DNA of 64,000 nucleotides from Pseudomonas sp. RIT409 (GTDB taxonomy: Bacteria > Pseudomonadota > Gammaproteobacteria > Pseudomonadales > Pseudomonadaceae), in the NCBI RefSeq assembly GCF_003052515.2, contig NZ_QARE02000007.1, positions 124,001-188,000 on the forward strand. Direction: 5' to 3'. The number at the start of each line of letters is the position of its first letter. The stretch's first letter is position 1. A program made the translations under genes and the position numbers. This document shows, piece after piece, positions 58,883 through 64,000 of this stretch. The notes below the pieces were generated by a model. It saw only the letters and a program-made list of their open reading frames with translations. It did no database searches and was not told the origin of the DNA.

Positions 58883-60340
58883 TTAAACGAAAGGCCAGAG
58901 CAGCAAAGTGAACAGGAAGCCCAGTGTACCCAGAACGGTCACCAGGAACGTCCAGTTGCGCAGGCCGTCACCGACATTCAGGCCTGCCAGTTTGGTGAAC
59001 ATCCAGTAACCGGCGTCGTTGATGTGGGACATGGCCAGACCGCCACCGCCCATGGCCAGGCACAGCAGGGCCATGTGGTTGGCGCTGAGGTTCAGGGTCG
59101 CGATCAATGGGCTGAGAATACCGGCGGTGGTCACCAGCGCCACGGTGGTCGAGCCTTGGACGGCGCGCAAGAGCAGCGTCAGGATGAAGCCCAGTGCCAG
59201 AACCGGCAGCCCGGTGTTGCGCAGGGCGTCGGACACGACCGCCCCGATACCGGTATCGACCAGCACTTTACCGAACACACCACCCGCACCGGCAATCAGG
59301 ATCACCATCGCCACGCCGGGCAGCGCCGAACCGATCACGTCAGACACCTGGCTACGGCTCCACCCGCGACGCGACCCCAGAATCCAGGCACACAGCAGGG
59401 TGTCGATCAGCAGCGCGACCAGCGGCGCGCCGAGAACCGTCAGCACGCTGCGCAGGCCGGAATCGGCTGGCAACAGGGTCGTTGCCAGTGTTCCCAGCAG
59501 AATCAGGACAATCGGTAGCAAGATCAGCGCGACGATGAGGCCCGCGCCCGGTGCTGGCGCTGCTGGCAAGCGAGCGGCCAGGCTGCTGGCACTTTCTTCC
59601 AGACCCAGTGCTTGGGTGTGGGTGGCTTCCTTGGCGTTGGAATAATCGTTGTTGGCCCACGCCACCAGGTCTTCGTTGGTGATGTGCGGACCGTAGACTT
59701 CGCTGCGGATGTCGTCGGTCATCGGGAAGGTCTTGCGGGTCATACGACCGGCAATGACATAGCCGATCAGGCACAGCACCGCGACGATCGGGATACCGAA
59801 CATCAGCACGCGGCCCAGGTCAGCGCCCAGTTGACCGGCGGCCGCGACAGCGCCCGGGTGCGGTGGCAGGAAGGCGTGAACCGACAGCAGCGCCGCACAC
59901 ATTGGCAGGGCGAAGATCAGCAGCGGCTTACGGGCTGCGCGGGCAACGCCGTACGCCAGTGGCATGAGGATGATCACGCCCACTTCGAAGAACACGGGGA
60001 TGCCAACCATGAAACCGGCCACGGTCAACGCCAGCGGCGTGCGCTTGTTGCCGAAGCGATCGATCAATGTCTTGGCCAGCGCTTCTGCACCGCCGGACAG
60101 TTCAATGATGCGCCCGATCATGGCACCCAACGCGATGATGATCGCGATGTGGCCGAGGGTTTTGCCCATGCCGCCTTCGATGGTGGTCACCAGGTCGGCC
60201 GGTTTAACCCCGGCGACCAGCGCGACGATGATGCTCACCAGCATAAGGGCCACGAATGGCTGAAATTTGTACTTGAGTACGAGCAGGAGCAACAGCGCGA
60301 TACCGGCTCCAGCGATGGTCATGAGAAGTAGTGGGGTCAT
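58883..60340 (-). CDS. GntP family permease, probable threonate/erythronate transporter
   Basis: A 485-residue membrane protein with about 12-14 hydrophobic segments, starting MTPLLLMTIAGAGIALLLLL. GntP-family marks include GGMGKTLGHIAIIIALGAMIG, LPPHPGAVAAAGQLGADLG, and the C-terminal SHINDAGYWMFTKLAGLNV. GntP permeases carry gluconate and related sugar acids; a tetronate substrate is inferred from the neighbouring catabolic genes. A central hydrophilic loop (about residues 210-260) is larger than in E. coli GntT-type carriers. Confidence 0.92.
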   Translation of the reverse strand: MTPLLLMTIAGAGIALLLLLVLKYKFQPFVALMLVSIIVALVAGVKPADLVTTIEGGMGKTLGHIAIIIALGAMIGRIIELSGGAEALAKTLIDRFGNKRTPLALTVAGFMVGIPVFFEVGVIILMPLAYGVARAARKPLLIFALPMCAALLSVHAFLPPHPGAVAAAGQLGADLGRVLMFGIPIVAVLCLIGYVIAGRMTRKTFPMTDDIRSEVYGPHITNEDLVAWANNDYSNAKEATHTQALGLEESASSLAARLPAAPAPGAGLIVALILLPIVLILLGTLATTLLPADSGLRSVLTVLGAPLVALLIDTLLCAWILGSRRGWSRSQVSDVIGSALPGVAMVILIAGAGGVFGKVLVDTGIGAVVSDALRNTGLPVLALGFILTLLLRAVQGSTTVALVTTAGILSPLIATLNLSANHMALLCLAMGGGGLAMSHINDAGYWMFTKLAGLNVGDGLRNWTFLVTVLGTLGFLFTLLLWPFV

Positions 60341-60432
60341 GTCGTGTGGGATGTCCTGTTGTTATTGTTTCCGGCGAACCGGGTTGCCGAAGGCCGCCAA
60401 AACGGCCTTCGGTCAAGCGCTGTTGAAGGCCG

Positions 60433-61071
60433 TTACCAGGTCACGCCGAAGGCCTGACGCAGATCTTCCAGTGCCGCTGCGTCCAGCGGCTCGGGCTTGG
60501 GATTGCTCATCAGCCACAGGCGCGCAGTCTCTTCCAGCTCTTCCAGGGCGTAGGCCGCCTTGGCCACAGAGCTTTCCCAGACCACCGGCCCCAGCCGCTC
60601 AAGCATTACGCCTCGCACGCTGTTCGCCAGTTTCGCCACCTGTTCGGCCACTTTCGGAGAGCCAGGGCGTTCGTACGAGATCAGTGGGATGTGACCGACT
60701 TTCATGACCTGATACGGGGTGATGGGCGGCAGAATGTCATTCGGTTGCCAGACGCCCGCGAGGGTCAACGCAACCAGGTGAGTCGAGTGGGTGTGTACCA
60801 CGCCGCCGACCGCTGGGTTGCGGTCGTAGACTTCGCGGTGCAGCATCAGGGTCTTGGATGGCTTCTCGCCCGATACCCATTCCCCGGACAGATTCACCTT
60901 GGCGATCGCGGCTGGATCCAGGCGACCCAGACACGCATCGGTCGGAGTGATCAGCCAGCCATCGTCAAGCCGCGCGCTGATGTTGCCTGCGCTGCCGACG
61001 GTGTAGCCGCGCCCGAACAGCAGACGACCGATGTCGCAAATTTCTTCGCGCAGTTTGTTCTCGGTACTCAT
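60433..61071 (-). CDS. otnC: 3-oxo-tetronate 4-phosphate decarboxylase OtnC (class II aldolase family)
   Basis: A 212-residue class II aldolase/adducin domain protein with the zinc histidines in GVVHTHSTHLVAL, AGNISARLDDGWLITPTD (phosphate-site region), and a further His in the KVGHIPLISY segment. In the tetronate pathway it releases CO2 from 3-oxo-tetronate 4-phosphate to give dihydroxyacetone phosphate. Its start overlaps the otnK stop by four bases. Confidence 0.92.
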   Translation of the reverse strand: MSTENKLREEICDIGRLLFGRGYTVGSAGNISARLDDGWLITPTDACLGRLDPAAIAKVNLSGEWVSGEKPSKTLMLHREVYDRNPAVGGVVHTHSTHLVALTLAGVWQPNDILPPITPYQVMKVGHIPLISYERPGSPKVAEQVAKLANSVRGVMLERLGPVVWESSVAKAAYALEELEETARLWLMSNPKPEPLDAAALEDLRQAFGVTW

Positions 61072-62360
61072 TTGGCACCGCCTGCAAGCTGCTTGAGCGC
61101 CTTGTCAAAGAAGTCACGGCCGCCGAAATTGCCGGATTTCAGCGCCAGTGCCAGCGGTTGCTCGCCGCTGCTGATGGTCGCCGGAACGCCTGGATCGATC
61201 TGCGCACCGATCTTAAGCAGGCTCACCCCCAGCGCTTGAACGACGGCCCCCGAGGTTTCACCGCCTGCGACGACGAAGCGCTTCACGCCCGATTCCAGCA
61301 AGCCTTTGGCGATTTTGCCCAAGGCCTGCTCGACCATCGCACCGGCGCGCTCGACACCTAACCGCTGCTGCACGGCTTTGACTTCATCCGGGCTGCTGGT
61401 GGCGTAAATCAGCACGGTCTGACCTGCGTCGCGAGCAAAGGCCAGTGCCTGTTCGACCACCGGCTGACCATCGGCCAGCGCGAGAGGATCGATGCGCAGG
61501 GCAGGGCGTTTGGTTTCAAGCCACGCCGCGACTTGACCATTGGTGGCCACCGAGGCACTCCCGGCCAGCACCACTTCACCACCGTCGACTGACTCAAGCT
61601 GAGCAGCGTCGATATCACGCAGCTTGCCCGCCTTGCGGAAGTTGCCCGGCAGGCCGAGCGCCAGGCCCGAACCGCCGGTCAGCAGTGGCAGGTCGGCGCA
61701 GGCTTCGCCCAGCACGTACAAATCCGCGTCAGACAGTGCGTCGGCGATGGCCATGGTCACGCCGTCAGCGCGCAGTTCCGCGATACGCGCACGCACGCTT
61801 TCCACGCCTTTGGCGATGCTGTCGTAGCGCAGCAGGCCGACTTTTTTCTCGGTCTGCGATTGCAGCACGCGCACCAGGTTGGCGTCGGTCATCGGGGTCA
61901 GCGGATGGTTTTGCATACCGCTCTCATTGAGCAACTGGTCCTGCACAAACAGGTGGCCACGGAAGATCGTCCGGCCATTCTCTGGAAACGCAGGGCAGGC
62001 AAGGGTGAAGTCGCTGCTGAGTGCGTCGAGCAGCGCTTCGCTGACCTGACCAATGTTGCCTTTGGCGGTCGAGTCGAAGGTCGAGCAGTACTTGAAGAAA
62101 ATTTGCTCGCAGCCACGATCACGCAGCCATTGCAGGGCTTGCAGCGATTCCTCGACCGCTTCGGCAGCCGGCGTGGTGCGGGATTTCAGGGCGATGACGA
62201 TGGCATCGGCGTCCAGCTCCGACAGGCTGTCGGCGCTCGGAATGCCAATGCTTTGCACAGTGCGCATACCGCCGCGTACCAGCATGTTGGCCAGGTCAGT
62301 GGCGCCTGTGAAGTCGTCGGCGATGCAGCCCAGCAGAGGGCGCGGAGTCGTGGTGCTCAT
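61068..62360 (-). CDS. otnK: 3-oxo-tetronate kinase OtnK (DUF1537 family)
   Basis: A 430-residue four-carbon sugar acid kinase. Family marks are LGCIADDFTGATDLANMLVRGG at the N-terminus, FFKYCSTFDSTAKGNIGQV near residue 90, and the ATP-site region RFVVAGGETSGAVVQALGV near the C-terminus. It phosphorylates 3-oxo-tetronate at C4. The pathway with LtnD, OtnI, OtnK and OtnC has been demonstrated in other bacteria. It begins ten bases after ltnD. Confidence 0.94.
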   Translation of the reverse strand: MSTTTPRPLLGCIADDFTGATDLANMLVRGGMRTVQSIGIPSADSLSELDADAIVIALKSRTTPAAEAVEESLQALQWLRDRGCEQIFFKYCSTFDSTAKGNIGQVSEALLDALSSDFTLACPAFPENGRTIFRGHLFVQDQLLNESGMQNHPLTPMTDANLVRVLQSQTEKKVGLLRYDSIAKGVESVRARIAELRADGVTMAIADALSDADLYVLGEACADLPLLTGGSGLALGLPGNFRKAGKLRDIDAAQLESVDGGEVVLAGSASVATNGQVAAWLETKRPALRIDPLALADGQPVVEQALAFARDAGQTVLIYATSSPDEVKAVQQRLGVERAGAMVEQALGKIAKGLLESGVKRFVVAGGETSGAVVQALGVSLLKIGAQIDPGVPATISSGEQPLALALKSGNFGGRDFFDKALKQLAGGAK

Positions 62361-62370
62361 CTGCGTTTCC

Positions 62371-63276
62371 TCAGTCGTTGGCGGCTTTGGCGCCCGGCAG
62401 GGTGATGCCCGGGAAGATTTTGATCACGGCGGAGTCGTCTTCGCGGCCGAAACCTGCGGTCGATGCCTGCATGAACATCTGGTGCGCGGTGGACGACAGC
62501 GGCAGTGGGAATTTGCTCGCGCGGGCTGTGTCCAGTACCAGGCCCAAATCCTTGACGAAGATGTCCACAGCCGACAGCGGTGTGTAGTCAGCCTTGAGGA
62601 TGTGCGGCACGCGGTTTTCGAACATCCATGAGTTGCCAGCGCTGTTGGTGATCACTTCGTACAGTGCGTCAGCGTCGACGCCTTCACGCAGGCCCAGCGC
62701 CATGGCTTCGGCGCTTGCAGCGATGTGCACTCCCGCCAGCAGCTGGTTGATGATTTTGACTTTCGAACCCAGGCCGTGGACGTCGCCCAGGCGATAAACC
62801 TTGCCTGCCATGCCATTGAGGACGGCGTCGGCTTTGGCGTACACCTCGGCAGGGCCGGAGGTCATCATGGTCATCTGACCGGCAGCGGCTTTGGCCGCAC
62901 CGCCGGAGATCGGTGCATCCAGGTACAGCAGACCCTTTTCAGTCAGGCGCTGGCCCAGCTCGATGGCGAAGGTTGGGGCGACGGTGGCACAACCGATGAT
63001 CAGGCTGCCCGGCTTGAGCGCGGCAACCGCGCCGTGCTCGCCAAACAGGACGGTTTCGGTTTGCTCGGCGTTGACCACGACGGTAATGATCACGTCGCAA
63101 CTTGCAGCCATAGCGGCGGGGGTCGCACAGGCAACACCCCCTTCGCTGGCGAATTGCTCGGTGACCGCTGCACGGACATCGCAGGCATGAACATTGAATC
63201 CGCTGCGCAACAGGGAGCGCGCGATGCCGAGGCCCATGGCACCCAGTCCGATCACGCCAACGTTCTTGTTATCCAT
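62371..63276 (-). CDS. ltnD: L-threonate dehydrogenase LtnD
   Basis: A 301-residue beta-hydroxyacid dehydrogenase that would oxidise L-threonate to 2-oxo-tetronate with NAD+. It has the Rossmann GVIGLGAMGLGIARSLL, the substrate motif DAPISGGAAKAAAGQ, the catalytic lysine in GLGSKVKIINQLLAG and AAQALGLREGVD-type AMALGLREGVDAD. Start at 63276 after GAGGAG (63283-63288 on the minus strand); the frame is open upstream without similarity. First gene of the operon. Confidence 0.93.
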   Translation of the reverse strand: MDNKNVGVIGLGAMGLGIARSLLRSGFNVHACDVRAAVTEQFASEGGVACATPAAMAASCDVIITVVVNAEQTETVLFGEHGAVAALKPGSLIIGCATVAPTFAIELGQRLTEKGLLYLDAPISGGAAKAAAGQMTMMTSGPAEVYAKADAVLNGMAGKVYRLGDVHGLGSKVKIINQLLAGVHIAASAEAMALGLREGVDADALYEVITNSAGNSWMFENRVPHILKADYTPLSAVDIFVKDLGLVLDTARASKFPLPLSSTAHQMFMQASTAGFGREDDSAVIKIFPGITLPGAKAAND

Positions 63277-63339
63277 GTGTCTCTCCTCGGGTTGAGCGCC
63301 GAAGTTTTGCCAGCACTCGAACGGTGTTTGTTCTGATCT

Positions 63340-63425
63340 GTTAAAGATAGTGAACCTGCGAGCGGATAATGTGAAGCAATTTTTCATTTTCACAAAAGTT
63401 AACATTGTTCATTTTTTGACCAGGC
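63340..63425 (-). promoter_or_regulatory. AT-rich ltnD promoter region with possible operator repeats
   Basis: Minus-strand sequence between about 63425 and 63340 contains GTTAACTTTTGTGAAAATGA and AAAATTGCTTCACATTATCC, AT-rich tracts with TTTTN9AAAA symmetry of the sort used by DeoR- or GntR-type repressors of sugar acid operons. No regulator gene is in the window beside ltnD. The assignment is tentative. Confidence 0.35.
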
Positions 63426-63427
63426 AC

Positions 63428-63456
63428 AAAAAGCCCCCGGTTGTGAGCCAGGGCTT
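63428..63456 (-). terminator. Minus-strand rho-independent terminator upstream of the ltn operon
   Basis: On the minus strand AAGCCC and GGGCTT pair around about 14 bases, followed by TTTTTG. It would end transcripts arriving from the right (above 63456), insulating the ltn operon from them. Confidence 0.7.
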
Positions 63457-63526
63457 GGAGCGTGTTAAACGCTGTACGGAGATCTTTGTCCCTGGACGTA
63501 GCGCTGTTATGTACAAAACCGGCTGG

Positions 63527-63616
63527 CTGTAGGAGCGCGCTTGCCCGCGATCGCGGTGTGTCAGATGAGGAAATATGGATGAGACGCCGTGATCGCAGGC
63601 AAGCGCGCTCCTACGG
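63527..63616. repeat. REP pair
   Basis: TGTAGGAGCGCGCTTGCCCG at the left and GCAAGCGCGCTCCTACGG at the right, with GGTGTGTCAG inside, repeat the family found at 13744-13831. It stands between a minus-strand terminator and the possible gene remnant. Confidence 0.85.
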
Positions 63617-63634
63617 ATTGGGGTGTCTGTGAGC

Positions 63635-63748
63635 TCAGCGCTTGTCGACGGAGGCCAACATCAACTCCACCCCCTGCGCCCGAATGCTGTCAGCCGCAGC
63701 CCAGCATCTCCATTCACATACAGATCTTTTCGATCTTTGTTCGATAGC
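63635..63748 (-). pseudogene. Possible 3' remnant of a truncated gene
   Basis: The minus strand is open from 63748 to a TGA at 63635-63637 and ends WAAADSIRAQGVELMLASVDKR. This 22-residue stretch has ordinary protein composition and GC-rich codons, and is followed downstream by a REP pair and a terminator, as a real gene end would be. Upstream of about 63712 the DNA turns AT-rich and the frame becomes unlikely (EQRSKRSVCEWRC) and then stops. I read it as a native gene end cut off by other DNA; parent gene not recognised. Confidence 0.25.
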
Positions 63749-64000
63749 CTAGGCGATCATATAAGCAAGTTGAGTAGTCTATATATTGGTTGGCGATGTC
63801 AGTGGTGTTGTTGATTTCGACAGGTTTAGATAAATCGCTATATGGGGGTGTGAGGTTATTGCGGTTGCTTATTTGTTAGTGCATTAGTTCGCCGTCCGTC
63901 AGGGTTTTTTATTTTCTCTCTCTGCTGGCTTGATGTTTACATGGTTTGGTTGATAGTGAGTGTATGGCTGACCGAATATTTCGGTAGTCGGAGTGCTAAT
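63713..64000. other. AT-rich region without recognisable genes
   Basis: From about 63713 to the window end the GC content falls visibly to the low forties or below, against about 60% elsewhere, and none of the six frames gives a plausible gene. Tracts such as AGTCTATATATTGG and GGGTTTTTTATTTTC stand out. This is consistent with a horizontally acquired region or an insertion edge, but the window ends before it can be identified. Confidence 0.5.

Noticed and set aside
58109..60331. Long plus-strand frames (up to 469 codons) opposite otnI and gntP
   Set aside because: Gln/His/Arg-rich shadow frames of membrane-protein codons on the other strand.

Overview
The window is a chromosomal segment of a Pseudomonas of the fluorescens/syringae type. 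The gene order (M16 peptidase, ftsYEX, rpoH, mtgA, thiSG, trmB, hemW, rdgB, metWX, yggT-proC-yggS, pilT, pyrBC', pyrR, ruvX, algH, tonB, gshB, pilGHIJ-chpA, rsmE, bioA, a FAD amine oxidase, yceI, rhlE, metF, ahcY) matches the conserved PA0370-PA0433 block of P. aeruginosa as remembered. Differences from P. aeruginosa are that pilU, pilK and chpB are missing, a malonate decarboxylase operon sits beside the Chp genes, and intergenic repeats are of the fluorescens/syringae REP kind. Base composition is GC-rich and even until about 63,710, after which the DNA becomes AT-rich with no convincing gene.

Layout. 1-5,250: a divergent M16 peptidase (cut by the window edge), a 262-bp gene-free element with 31-bp terminal inverted repeats, then ftsY-ftsE-ftsX and rpoH. 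5,279-15,982: housekeeping genes for cell wall, thiamine, tRNA modification, haem/radical SAM, nucleotide sanitation, methionine, proline and PLP homeostasis. 16,037-25,031: pilT without pilU, an NlpC/P60 peptidase, a TM2 protein, the pyrimidine cluster with a catalytically dead dihydroorotase-like PyrC', and ruvX-algH-tonB-gshB. 25,295-35,290: the Pil-Chp chemosensory system (pilG, pilH, pilI, pilJ, a 1,991-residue chpA and a CheW-like chpC), ending with no CheR or CheB homologue.

35,453-43,915: a complete malonate decarboxylase operon mdcABCDEGH with the malonate transporter madLM and a convergent LysR regulator. 44,083-57,942: hlyIII family, rsmE, bioA, FAD amine oxidase, cytochrome b561-yceI, RhlE-type helicase, a periplasmic binding protein, a GT8-like putative glycosyltransferase, metF and ahcY preceded by a clear SAH riboswitch, and a hot-dog thioesterase. 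58,073-63,276: an ltnD-otnK-otnC-gntP-otnI operon that would take L-threonate to dihydroxyacetone phosphate. 63,277-64,000: promoter region, a minus-strand terminator, a REP pair, a possible 3' gene remnant and AT-rich DNA that may mark the edge of an acquired region.

The genes fall into working groups: SRP targeting and divisome (ftsYEX); type IV pilus retraction and its control (pilT, tonB, pilGHIJ, chpA, chpC); the activated methyl cycle (SAH riboswitch, ahcY, metF, metX, metW); and two carbon-acid catabolic modules (mdc/mad and ltn/otn). No CRISPR array, rRNA, tRNA, phage or intact insertion sequence was recognised. The most noteworthy items are the unassigned 262-bp inverted-repeat element, the paired 108-bp repeats, the SAH riboswitch, the reduced Chp system and the compositional break at the right end. 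I did not find convincing evidence of a wholly new multi-gene system.
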